This document shows positions 34,467-43,051 of a stretch of 64,000 nucleotides of DNA, one piece after another. Made by a program: the position numbers and the translations under genes. The notes under the pieces are model-generated. The model was not told where the DNA came from. It searched no databases and saw nothing but the letters and a program-made list of their open reading frames with translations. How positions within the stretch are numbered: the stretch's first letter is position 1; the number at the start of each line of letters is the position of its first letter. Origin of the DNA: Sphingopyxis sp. (GTDB lineage Bacteria; Pseudomonadota; Alphaproteobacteria; Sphingomonadales; Sphingomonadaceae); contig JAIXHQ010000005.1 in assembly GCA_030145715.1 (NCBI GenBank), positions 62,001 to 126,000 on the forward strand, written 5' to 3'.

Positions 34467-35600
34467 ATGGATATGGCCATGACAGGGCGCGAGATGCGGT
34501 CGCGGATCGATGAGACCGGTATCCTGACCCTCTCGCTTGAACCGGTCGCGATACCGGATCCAGGGGATGACGAAGTCATCGTGCGCGTCGAAGCCGCTCC
34601 GATCAACCCCAGCGACCTCGGCCTGCTGCTTGGACCAGCGGACCTTTCATCGATTGCCGAAGTTGGCACCCCGGAAAAGCCGTCATTGGCCTTTCATGTC
34701 CCGACGGCCCGGCTCGCCGGGGTGAAGGGGCGGCTGGGGGCTTCGCTTCGGATAGGCAATGAGGGCGCCGGAACCGTCGTTGCGGCGGGCCGGGACGCGA
34801 AGGCGCTGATCGGAAAGCGGGTCGGCATGATTGGCGGCGGTATGTACGCCGACTATCGGCGTATCGGCCGTCCCGACGTGATCGAACTCCCCGACGGCGC
34901 ATCCGCGGTCGATGGCGCCTCGATGTTCATCAACCCACTTACCGCGCTCGGCTTTGTCGAGACCGCGCGGCGCGAAGGTCACAAGGCCATCGTCCACACA
35001 GCGGCGGCCTCGAACCTTGGCCAGATGCTGCAAAAGATTTGCCTTGCCGACGGCATACCGCTCATCAACATCGTGCGATCGCAGGCGCAGGCCGATATCC
35101 TCAGAAACATCGGGGCGACCCATGTCCTGAACAGCGACGATGAAGGATTTTCCTGTCGCCTCGTCGATATGATCGCGGAAACGGGCGCGACCGTTGCGTT
35201 CGATTCGGTGGGCGGCGGGGCGCTGGGCAACACGATCCTGCAAGCCATGGAGCAGGCCGCAACGCGGCGCATGACCCAGTTTGACCGCTACGGCTCAGGA
35301 AGCTTCAAGCAGCTCTACATATATGGCGTGCTGAACGCGGGGCCGACGACGCTCAACTGCCTGACCTTCGGCTGGGAATGGAGCGTCTCGGGATGGCTCC
35401 TCTGGCCGTTCCTGAGGGATGCTGGGCGAGACGTCGAGAACCGGCTCCGTCAACGCGTCGCGGACGAACTCACCACGACATTCGCCAGCAGCTATTCGCA
35501 AACCATCGGACTCGCCGAAGCGCTGCAGCCTGACATGCTCCGTGCCTATTTCCTGAAGGCGACCGGTCAAAAGTTTTTGATCGACCCGACACGTGCCTGA
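34467..35600 (+). CDS. Zinc-independent MDR-family quinone oxidoreductase-like dehydrogenase
   Basis: A 377-residue medium-chain dehydrogenase/reductase. The N-domain has VRVEAAPINPSDLGLLLGPA, GNEGAGTVVAAG and VGMIGGGMYADYRRI. The Rossmann half has HTAAASNLGQMLQKI, then IGATHVLNSDD and VAFDSVGGGALGN. Zinc ligands (GHE, Cys cluster) are absent, so it is of the quinone oxidoreductase/enoyl reductase kind using NAD(P)H. Start ATG 34467 or ATG 34473; GAGGA at 34460 suits the latter. No regulon operator lies in the 130-bp gap before it, so it probably shares the hydrolase promoter. Confidence 0.85.
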   Translation: MDMAMTGREMRSRIDETGILTLSLEPVAIPDPGDDEVIVRVEAAPINPSDLGLLLGPADLSSIAEVGTPEKPSLAFHVPTARLAGVKGRLGASLRIGNEGAGTVVAAGRDAKALIGKRVGMIGGGMYADYRRIGRPDVIELPDGASAVDGASMFINPLTALGFVETARREGHKAIVHTAAASNLGQMLQKICLADGIPLINIVRSQAQADILRNIGATHVLNSDDEGFSCRLVDMIAETGATVAFDSVGGGALGNTILQAMEQAATRRMTQFDRYGSGSFKQLYIYGVLNAGPTTLNCLTFGWEWSVSGWLLWPFLRDAGRDVENRLRQRVADELTTTFASSYSQTIGLAEALQPDMLRAYFLKATGQKFLIDPTRA

Positions 35601-35698
35601 TTCCCCGGAGGCCGGACAGGCGATGATGAAATACGCATCCGCAAAAGGCACCCGAAAAAACGGCCAATTTTCAAGCGTTCTGCCCAACCGGGAGGCGA

Positions 35699-35740
35699 TT
35701 GACTTACCGAACGGAAACGGGTAATTGTTACGGATCGGAA
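35699..35740 (+). promoter_or_regulatory. Regulon operator pair, promoter of TonB receptor operon
   Basis: TTGACT at 35699-35704 overlaps TTACCGAACGGAA (35704-35716); a second site, TTACGGATCGGAA, is at 35728-35740. A possible -10 (TAATTG) sits 17 bp after the -35. The spacing from -35 to first site equals that at the other promoters. Confidence 0.7.
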
Positions 35741-35796
35741 ACATCTGATGACAAAATGGATATCCGTACACCGGAACGAGCGATAAGGGGATCGAG

Positions 35797-37869
35797 ATGA
35801 CGGGTGCTTCGAAATTAGGGCTGCTGGCAGGTTCCATCCTTGCGACGCTGTCGGGCCTCCCCACTCTGGCATTTGCCCAGGACAGCGGTGCGGCCGCTGC
35901 CGAGGACACGCAAGCTAGTCAGGGCGGCGACATCGTCGTCACGGCGCGAAAGCGCAACGAACGCATGATCGATGTTCCGGAGACGATTTCGGCGTTCTCG
36001 GACGCCTCGCTCCAAAAGGCGGGAATCAACAATCTCGACAAGCTTGGGCAGGCGGTGCCGAACATCGTGCTGAATCGGCGCGGCGACAATGAGCCGAACG
36101 TGGTGATCCGCGGCGTAGGCTCCTTCGGCAATGTTCAGGGCATCGGCTTCTACATCGATGACGTGCAGAACTTCACCGACCAGGCCAGCCGCCTCATCGA
36201 CCTTGAGCGCGTCGAAATTCTGAAAGGGCCACAAGGCACGCTCTACGGAGGCAGTTCGATCGGCGGGGCGGTGAAATATGTCACCAAGAAACCCTCGGAT
36301 ACATTCGAGGGCCGCATGTCCGGCGAGGTGGGCGGGCAATCCATTCTGAACGTCAATGCCTCGGTCAATGTGCCGCTGTCGGATATGGTCGCAGTCCGGG
36401 TATCGGGCTATGCCGATACCGGCGACGGCTTCATGAAAAATCCGATTACACGGATCAACAATGACAAGTCCGAGGAATATGGCTTTCGCGGAGCGTTGCG
36501 CTTCACGCCTTCGGATACGACCGACATCAATCTCAGCGTGCGCTATAGCTATCTGAATAATGGCGGAAACGACTATTATATCACGCCCAACGAGACGACG
36601 TACCAACGCGAATCCGGTCTCGACCAGAATATCTACAATCGTCGCCGCGTGTTCGGAGTCATCCTCAATGTCGAGCAGCAGATCGGCGATCTGTCGCTGA
36701 CCTCGCTGACGTCCTACACCGAGCGCAAGAACCGTATCCTTTGGGACCTCGACTATAGTGCTCTCGACGGTCTGTATGTTGCCCAGCGCGCGCCGATCAA
36801 AACCCGTGTCTTCACGCAGGAGGTTCGACTGCAGTCGGATAATGGCGAAGGTTTCAATTGGCTTGTGGGCGGCTATTATTCGCGGGTTCGCGATCGCAGC
36901 CTGACGCTCGTTGCCGACGCCGTCTTTGGCGTCGACTTTGGCGAGCCCTCCACCGTTCTCGATTTCAGCAATAATCGGAGCGACGAGAAAACCTACGCGG
37001 GTTTCGCCAATATCTCCTATAAATCGGGGCCATTTGAAATTGCGCTCGGCGCGCGGCTCAACCACAACGACTTCTTCGGCCTCAACCGCCTGCTCAATGA
37101 CAGCGCCAACGTGAAAGACACGGTCGTTCTGCCCAAGCTGACGCTGTCCTATAAGATCGATCCGGCGCTGATGCTCTACTTCAACGCGTCAGAAGGCTAT
37201 GAGCCAGCCAGGTTCACCCTTTTCGGTGAAACGTCGATCCTTCCCTACAAGGCTGAAACGGCGCGGAACTTCGAGCTGGGTGCCAAGGGGCAGACCGACA
37301 GCGGTCTGCTGTCTTACGAAGTTGCCGGCTTCTATATCAAGAGCAAGAACCGTCAGTTGGAGACGCTTATCCTCGACGATAGCGGCGTTCCCAACGAGGC
37401 GATCGGCAATGTCGGCGATGCGCGCACCTGGGGTGCGGAATTCTCCTTCACCTTGCGTCCGACGCGGGACCTCTCCTTCAATGCCAATGGCGGCTACATG
37501 AATTCGAAATTCACGGCAGGCCTCTTCGACGGCTTTCGGGTTCCCTATGCGCCGCGCTTTTCCGGCGGTATGAGCATCGACTATACCGCCGATATTTCGT
37601 CCGCCCTGAAGCTTTCGCTGCGTGCGGACGCAGCCCATAATTCGGGCTTCTTCTGGAACACCACCAACACGCTGCGGCAGGAATCCTACGATGTCGTCGG
37701 CGGGCGAATCGCGATCGGTGCCATCGACGACAAATGGGAATTGGCGGTCCGCGCCGATAACCTGCTGAACGAGAAATATCATACCGAACTGCAGCCGTTC
37801 GATCCCGACCTGATTGCACGCCGCGGCCAGCCGCGCCTGATCGTCGGAACGGTCACCGTTCGGTTCTGA
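35797..37869 (+). CDS. TonB-dependent outer-membrane receptor
   Basis: The 690-residue protein has a signal peptide ending TLAFAQ, a TonB box (DIVVTARKR), a plug domain with VVIRGVGSFGNVQGIGFYID, LERVEILKGPQGTLYGGSSI and GGAVKYVTKKPSD, then a beta barrel ending in an aromatic residue (VTVRF). No STN domain precedes the plug, so it is a transducer-free importer. Such receptors take up large or scarce substrates. Its operon partners are an MFS transporter and a GST, and its promoter carries two regulon sites, pointing to uptake of the pathway substrate. Confidence 0.93.
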   Translation: MTGASKLGLLAGSILATLSGLPTLAFAQDSGAAAAEDTQASQGGDIVVTARKRNERMIDVPETISAFSDASLQKAGINNLDKLGQAVPNIVLNRRGDNEPNVVIRGVGSFGNVQGIGFYIDDVQNFTDQASRLIDLERVEILKGPQGTLYGGSSIGGAVKYVTKKPSDTFEGRMSGEVGGQSILNVNASVNVPLSDMVAVRVSGYADTGDGFMKNPITRINNDKSEEYGFRGALRFTPSDTTDINLSVRYSYLNNGGNDYYITPNETTYQRESGLDQNIYNRRRVFGVILNVEQQIGDLSLTSLTSYTERKNRILWDLDYSALDGLYVAQRAPIKTRVFTQEVRLQSDNGEGFNWLVGGYYSRVRDRSLTLVADAVFGVDFGEPSTVLDFSNNRSDEKTYAGFANISYKSGPFEIALGARLNHNDFFGLNRLLNDSANVKDTVVLPKLTLSYKIDPALMLYFNASEGYEPARFTLFGETSILPYKAETARNFELGAKGQTDSGLLSYEVAGFYIKSKNRQLETLILDDSGVPNEAIGNVGDARTWGAEFSFTLRPTRDLSFNANGGYMNSKFTAGLFDGFRVPYAPRFSGGMSIDYTADISSALKLSLRADAAHNSGFFWNTTNTLRQESYDVVGGRIAIGAIDDKWELAVRADNLLNEKYHTELQPFDPDLIARRGQPRLIVGTVTVRF

Positions 37870-37972
37870 CACTCGGGAGCCTGGGGAGCGGGCAGGGCCG
37901 TCCGCTCCCCATTTTTCGGGCAGGACATCATCGGCGAAACCGCTATCCCACGACGGCATTGCAGGAAGAAAC

Positions 37973-39340
37973 ATGGAAGACGGCAAGCAAGCGGCAGGAC
38001 GCGAAGTCTTCGATTTCTCGTGGCGAAGCGAGGCTTATGCATGGGGGGTCGTCGCGCTGCTGATTGTCGCCTTCACCTTTGCCATGATCGACAGGATGAT
38101 CCTGACGCTGCTCGTGGGGCCGCTGAAAGCCGATTTCCTGCTCTCCGACACACAGATCAGTCTCCTCCACGGGCTGGCATTTACGATGCTCTACGTCATC
38201 GTGGGGCTGCCGATGGGATGGCTGATCGACCGCTACAGCCGACGCATGATCGCCGGGGTCAGCGTGGCGGCGTGGAGCTTGATGACCGTTTTATGCGGCG
38301 TATCGGGAAATTTTACCCAGCTATTTCTCGCGCGGATGGGGGTGGGGATCGGAGAGGCCGGAATCTCCCCCGCGGCGCATTCGATGATCGCGGATTATTT
38401 TCCGCCGTCGCGCCTGTCGCTTCCCATCACGCTCTATTCCATCGGCGGGTCGGCGGGAAGCGGGCTGGCGCTGATCTTTGGAGGATCGATCGTCGATTAT
38501 GTGAGTCGGCTAGGGCGGTTCAGCGTACCGCTGTTCGGCGAAATCCATGCGTGGCAGGCCTCCTTCTTCGTCGCGGGTCTGCCGGGATTGGCCGTCGCGG
38601 CCGCCTTTCTGTTGGTGAAGGAGCCGCCGCGTCGAGGACGCCTCGTCGAAGGCGACGTCCGGGCCGTCCCAATCAGTGCTACGATCTCATTGCTTTGGGA
38701 AAAGAGTCGGTTCCTCATTCCGCAATTCTGCGCATCGGCGGCTTGCGCGCTGGCCCTGTTGTCGACGCTCGCGTGGATGCCGACCTATCTGAACCGAACA
38801 TATGGTCTGACCGCCGGCGAAGCTGGGCTTGGCTATGGTCTTGCCGTGCTGATCGGGGGCATTTCGGGGCTTGTGGCGTCGGGATGGGTTGCCAATCGCT
38901 TTGCAGCGGCGGGTCGCCGCGACGCGTCAATCATCGTTGCGCTGGGGTGTACGGTGTTGGCCTTTGTCCCTGCTGCGCTATCTCCGGTCGTGCCTGACCT
39001 CACGGCATCCTTGCTGTTGTCCGCCATAGCCGTGTTTGGCTTTGCTTCCGCCATCGCTCTCGCGCCCGCCGCGCTCCCCATCGTGATACCCAACGAAATG
39101 CGCGGGCAGATATATGCGGTATATCTGCTGACCATCTCCGTTCTGGGATATGCCGTGGGCCCCGTTGTCGTCGCGGTGATTACCGACGGTTTTTTCGGGG
39201 ACGACACGATGGTCGGCTGGTCGATGGCGAGCGTCGTCCTGGTCGCGGGCCCGGTCGCCGTGCTGCTATGGATACGGGCGCGGCAGCAATTTTCCAGACT
39301 GATCGAGAATGGATCGGGCAAAGGCGCGATCGCTATTTAA
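37973..39340 (+). CDS. MFS transporter
   Basis: A 455-residue major facilitator with twelve predicted helices. The first half has FTFAMIDRMILTLLVGPLKA, GLPMGWLIDRYSRRMIAGV (loop 2-3 signature) and ARMGVGIGEAGISPAAHSMI. The second half ends in ALPIVIPNEMRGQIYAV. This is close in style to the spinster-like/ACS subfamilies common in sphingomonad catabolic islands. It would carry the substrate or a product across the inner membrane. It follows the TonB receptor after about 100 bp and precedes the GST by 12 bp, in one operon. Confidence 0.92.
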   Translation: MEDGKQAAGREVFDFSWRSEAYAWGVVALLIVAFTFAMIDRMILTLLVGPLKADFLLSDTQISLLHGLAFTMLYVIVGLPMGWLIDRYSRRMIAGVSVAAWSLMTVLCGVSGNFTQLFLARMGVGIGEAGISPAAHSMIADYFPPSRLSLPITLYSIGGSAGSGLALIFGGSIVDYVSRLGRFSVPLFGEIHAWQASFFVAGLPGLAVAAAFLLVKEPPRRGRLVEGDVRAVPISATISLLWEKSRFLIPQFCASAACALALLSTLAWMPTYLNRTYGLTAGEAGLGYGLAVLIGGISGLVASGWVANRFAAAGRRDASIIVALGCTVLAFVPAALSPVVPDLTASLLLSAIAVFGFASAIALAPAALPIVIPNEMRGQIYAVYLLTISVLGYAVGPVVVAVITDGFFGDDTMVGWSMASVVLVAGPVAVLLWIRARQQFSRLIENGSGKGAIAI

Positions 39341-39352
39341 GGACATCATCCC

Positions 39353-39976
39353 ATGAAGCTTTACTGGGCACCGCCTATGGCGTCGCTAGCCGTCGTGATC
39401 CTTGCCTATGAGACGGAACAGGCCATCGAACTTGTGCAGATGGATATGGAGAGCCGCCGGATGCCCGACGGCCGCTTGCTGTCGCAGATCAGCCCCAAAA
39501 ACTGCATGCCGGTCCTTGAACGAGCCGATGGGTCGATCCTGACCGAGACGGCCGCTATTCTCGACTGGCTTGCCGCCCAGGATCCGCTCGTCAGGCTGAG
39601 CGCGCCGGCGCATAGCGAAGACCATGTGCGTATCACGGAATGGATGGTCTTTTTCGCATCCGAACAGCACAAGCTGGCAACCTTGCTGTTCTGGGACATC
39701 GACGACGTCGCGAAAATGGCGGTGCGCACCCGCGTCATCGAACGGTTCGAGCATAGTGAAAAGGCGTTGGAAACTTCGGACTATCTTGTCGGCAATCGCC
39801 TGACGATCGCAGACCTTTATCTGCTGGTCATGGTCCGGGGCTCGATACACCTGTTCGAAGGCTTCGATCCCGCGATCGAATATCCGCGCCTCAATGCCTG
39901 GATGGGGCGCGTCGTGGCGCGTCCAGCCGTCCGGCGCGCGATGCGCGATCATGGCCTTGGCGATGCGGTGGGTTGA
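39353..39976 (+). CDS. Glutathione S-transferase family protein
   Basis: A 207-residue GST. The N-domain runs MKLYWAPPMASLAVVILAYE, then ISPKNCMPVLERADGSILTETAAILDWL with the cis-Pro and the Glu/Thr glutathione-binding residues. The C-domain has LVGNRLTIADLYLLVM. Its catalytic residue near the N-terminus is not the usual Ser or Tyr (the site is APPMAS). As the last gene of the receptor-transporter operon, it may conjugate or isomerise the imported compound or a reactive intermediate. Confidence 0.9.
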   Translation: MKLYWAPPMASLAVVILAYETEQAIELVQMDMESRRMPDGRLLSQISPKNCMPVLERADGSILTETAAILDWLAAQDPLVRLSAPAHSEDHVRITEWMVFFASEQHKLATLLFWDIDDVAKMAVRTRVIERFEHSEKALETSDYLVGNRLTIADLYLLVMVRGSIHLFEGFDPAIEYPRLNAWMGRVVARPAVRRAMRDHGLGDAVG

Positions 39977-39996
39977 ACCACCGCCGTTTGCCCCGC

Positions 39997-41424
39997 TCAG
40001 TTTCGCCGGATGACGAGATTCCGGATTTCGGTCATATCCTCCATCGCGAAGCGGATGCCTTCGCGACCGAGGCCCGAATCCTTGACGCCGCCGTAAGGCA
40101 TGTTGTCGACGCGATAAGAGGGCACATCGTTGATCACGACGCCGCCGACGTCGAGCCGGTCCCAGGCGTCGAACATCTTGAACAGGTCGCGGGTGAAAAT
40201 TCCCGCCTGCAGTCCGAATTTGCTGTCGTTGACCTCGTCCAGCGCGGCCCCGAAGTCGGAGAAGCGTGAAAGCAGCGCGAGCGGGCCGAAAGCTTCCTCG
40301 GTATAGGCGGCCGCCGACCGGGGGACGTTTTCGAGCAATGTCGCTTCGAGCATCGCGCCCTTGCGCGTTCCGCCGCACAGAAGCGTGGCACCGCTCGCGA
40401 TCGCCTGCCCTATCCAGTCATCGAGCCTGCAAGCTTCGCTTTCGGAGATCATTGGGCCGATGAACGTGCTGCGATCCTTTGGGTCGCCCGACACGAGGCG
40501 CTTGGTTCTCGCGACGAGCATATCCCGAAAGCGGTCATAGATTGTGTCGTGGATCAGGATGCGCTGGACGCCGATGCAGCTTTGGCCCGACTGGTAGAAG
40601 GCGCCGAAGATGACACGTTCGAGCGCATCGTCGAGGTCCGCGTCGGCGTCGATGATCACGGCGGCATTGCCGCCGAGTTCGAGCACGAGCTTCTTTTTGC
40701 CGGACCTTGCCTTCAGGGCCCAACCCACGTCGGGCGATCCGGTGAAGGAGAGGAGTTTCAGCCGGTTGTCCTCGGTGAGGAGGTCGGCGCCGTCTCGGTG
40801 CGCGGGCAGGATGGAGAAGGCGCCTTCGGGCAGGTCCGTTTCGGCGAGTACTTCGCCGATGATGATCGCTCCCAGCGGAGTACGGCTCGCGGGCTTCATC
40901 ACAAATGGGCAGCCGACCGCGATCGCCGGCGCAATCTTGTGGGCGGCAAGATTGAGGGGGAAGTTGAACGGGGAGATGAAGGAGCAGGGTCCGATCGGCA
41001 CGCGCCTCCACATGCCCTGATACCCTTTGGCGCGCGGGCTGATGTCGAGAGGTTGTACTTCGCCATACATCCGCGTCGATTCTTCGGCGGCGATGCGAAA
41101 ACTATCGATCAGCCGCGAGACCTCTCCCTCCGCATCCTTGATCGGTTTGCCGGCTTCGACGCAGAGGGCGAAGGCGAGTTCGTCGAACCGTTCGCGAAAA
41201 CGCCTGACGCAATGGTCGAGCACCGCCTGCCGTTCGTAGCTTGCCATTCGTGCCATCGGTGCGGCCGCACGAACCGCGCCCGCAATCGCCGTGTCGATGA
41301 TGCCTGCGTCGGCTTGCGCCACGCGAAAAGCCACCGCGCCGGTATATTTATCGGTCACCTCAAGGTCGGCGTTGGGCTGTCGTGCCCGATTGTTGAGATA
41401 GAGCGGGTAAATATCTTTGAGCAT
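39997..41424 (-). CDS. NAD(P)-dependent aldehyde dehydrogenase
   Basis: A 475-residue ALDH. The catalytic Glu is in LELGGNAAVI, and the nucleophilic Cys is in FYQSGQSCIGVQRI. PFNFPLNLAAHKIAPA and FTGSPDVGW are the cofactor-binding elements. The start is ATG 41424 (MLKDIYPLYLNN); the frame opens at 41451. It is the last gene on the leftward side after the aminotransferase and kinase; the MITE lies between. It would oxidise an aldehyde formed by the aminotransferase/phospholyase to a carboxylate, though the exact substrate is unknown. Confidence 0.93.
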   Translation of the reverse strand: MLKDIYPLYLNNRARQPNADLEVTDKYTGAVAFRVAQADAGIIDTAIAGAVRAAAPMARMASYERQAVLDHCVRRFRERFDELAFALCVEAGKPIKDAEGEVSRLIDSFRIAAEESTRMYGEVQPLDISPRAKGYQGMWRRVPIGPCSFISPFNFPLNLAAHKIAPAIAVGCPFVMKPASRTPLGAIIIGEVLAETDLPEGAFSILPAHRDGADLLTEDNRLKLLSFTGSPDVGWALKARSGKKKLVLELGGNAAVIIDADADLDDALERVIFGAFYQSGQSCIGVQRILIHDTIYDRFRDMLVARTKRLVSGDPKDRSTFIGPMISESEACRLDDWIGQAIASGATLLCGGTRKGAMLEATLLENVPRSAAAYTEEAFGPLALLSRFSDFGAALDEVNDSKFGLQAGIFTRDLFKMFDAWDRLDVGGVVINDVPSYRVDNMPYGGVKDSGLGREGIRFAMEDMTEIRNLVIRRN

Positions 41425-41451
41425 GATGGTCTTTCGTCTTCCCGTGGGCAC

Positions 41452-41718
41452 TAGGGTCAGGACCCATTAATTTCCCGATCGAGGCGTCGAAATGGCGAAG
41501 ATATCGGGCTCGGGCGGGCGCAGCGGGTAGCATCGCTACCCGCAAGGCCGCTCGGGCCTGAGATCGAAGCCATTTCGGCGTCCCTTGGGATTTGACCGAT
41601 TTTGCCCATTGCTTCGTCGAAAAGTCTTGAAATATTGACATATTCCTTCGCCTTTCCTCCTCGCACTGAGCAAAATCGCTTCAAACCTCGACCGGGGAAT
41701 TAATGGGTCCTCACCCTA
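41452..41718. mobile_element. MITE with 33-bp terminal inverted repeats and TA target sites
   Basis: Arms 41452-41484 and 41686-41718 match at 30 of 33 positions when inverted; the ends read TAGGGTCAGG and, inverted, TAGGGTGAGG. The outermost TA on both sides fits a TA duplication, as in IS630/mariner-like elements. The 200-bp interior has no convincing gene but contains foldback sequence: GCGGGTAGC/GCTACCCGC, flanked by CGAAATGGC/GCCATTTCG. The right end supplies the TAG stop of the aminotransferase gene. An autonomous partner is not in the window. Confidence 0.85.
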
Positions 41719-43041
41719 AGCCTGTCGTTCGCGCAGCAGCATGTTGAGAGCGTCGACGAACATGTCGACATGCTCGGTGCCCCAAATCAGGGGGGGTCTT
41801 ATCTTGAGGACATTGCCGTAAATGCCCGTGGTGCTGATCAATATGCGCTTTTCCCGCAGGCCATTGACGATGCGCTGCGCCAAGCCGGCGTCCGCCACTT
41901 TCCCCTGTCTGTCGCTGACCAGTTCGAGCCCGAGGAAAAGACCGGCGCCGCGGACGTCGCCGATGCATTCATGCTGCGCCATGAGGGCGCCAAGCCTCTC
42001 TTTGAAATAGGCGCCGACCCCATCGGCATTGGCCAGCAGTCCCTCTCTCTCGATGACATCGAGGGTCGCCGATGCCGCCGCGCAGGACACGGTGTTGCCG
42101 CCGAATGTGTTGAAATAGCGCGAGGACTCGCCGAACTGGGCGAGCAGTTCGGGCCGCATGATCGCGGCGGCGACGGGATGGCCATTGCCCATCGGTTTGC
42201 CCAGGGTGACGATGTCGGGCGTGACGCCGTGGCGCTCGAATCCCCACATCGTTCCGCCGGTCCGACCAAACCCCGCCTGGACCTCATCCGCTATATAAAG
42301 GCCGCCCGCCGCCTGAACGGCCGCCACGGCGCCATCAAGCAGGCCGCGCGCGGTGAACAGGCCGTCACTTGAGAAGATCGTGTCGCAGAGTATGGCCGCA
42401 ACGCCATGGCCGGCTGCCTTGAGATCCGCGATCGCGGCGCGGGTCTGACCGGCGAGAGCGCCCGCGACGTCTCCGACCGACCGGTAGGTGTCTGGCGCCG
42501 CTATCGTGCGGACATAGGGCGGCTGCTCGCCCCCGAAACCCAGCGAGGGCGAAACTTCCGATACCGCCTGCGTGACGCCATGATAGGCAAGCTGCGTGAC
42601 GATGATGCCGCGCGCACCGGTGCAATGGCGCGCTGCCCGCAGCGCCAGGTCGTTGGCCTCGCTGCCGGTACAGGTGAACATGATGTTGCCGAGCGAGTCG
42701 GGCACGGTTGCCAATATCCGCTCGGCATAGGTCAGTATCAGGTCGCCGAGATACCGCGTGTGCGTGTTCAGCACGCTTGCCTGCCGCGCGATCGCCCCGA
42801 CGATATGCGGATGGCAATGTCCGACCGACACGACATTGTTATAGGCGTCGAGGTAGCGGTCACCCTTGGCGTCGAAAAGCCATGGGCCTTCGCCGCGGAC
42901 CATATGGATCGGCTGTTCATAAAAGAGCCGGTAGGCCGGGCCGAGCAAGGATCGTCGGCGTTCGATGAGTGCGGCAGTTGCCTGATCGACATCTCCCGCG
43001 CCCGAATAGGCGTTCAGCATACCAGAGGAATCGCGTGTCAT
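41716..43041 (-). CDS. Class III aminotransferase, phospholyase-like (AGXT2L subgroup)
   Basis: A 441-residue PLP enzyme. The Lys that binds PLP is in VTLGKPMGNGHPVAA and the phosphate-contacting Asp is in ADEVQAGFGRTGG. VVSVGHCHPH, FTCTGSEANDLALRAARH and FNTFGGNTVSCA resemble ethanolamine-phosphate/phosphohydroxylysine phospholyases more than ordinary omega-transaminases. Start ATG 43041 has GAGAGGA six bases upstream. It is 10 bp after an APH-type kinase gene and before an aldehyde dehydrogenase. Kinase-phospholyase-dehydrogenase is the known order for degrading amino alcohols such as 1-aminopropan-2-ol. True transamination remains possible. Its stop overlaps the MITE. Confidence 0.88.
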   Translation of the reverse strand: MTRDSSGMLNAYSGAGDVDQATAALIERRRSLLGPAYRLFYEQPIHMVRGEGPWLFDAKGDRYLDAYNNVVSVGHCHPHIVGAIARQASVLNTHTRYLGDLILTYAERILATVPDSLGNIMFTCTGSEANDLALRAARHCTGARGIIVTQLAYHGVTQAVSEVSPSLGFGGEQPPYVRTIAAPDTYRSVGDVAGALAGQTRAAIADLKAAGHGVAAILCDTIFSSDGLFTARGLLDGAVAAVQAAGGLYIADEVQAGFGRTGGTMWGFERHGVTPDIVTLGKPMGNGHPVAAAIMRPELLAQFGESSRYFNTFGGNTVSCAAASATLDVIEREGLLANADGVGAYFKERLGALMAQHECIGDVRGAGLFLGLELVSDRQGKVADAGLAQRIVNGLREKRILISTTGIYGNVLKIRPPLIWGTEHVDMFVDALNMLLRERQA

Positions 43042-43051
43042 GATAATCCTC

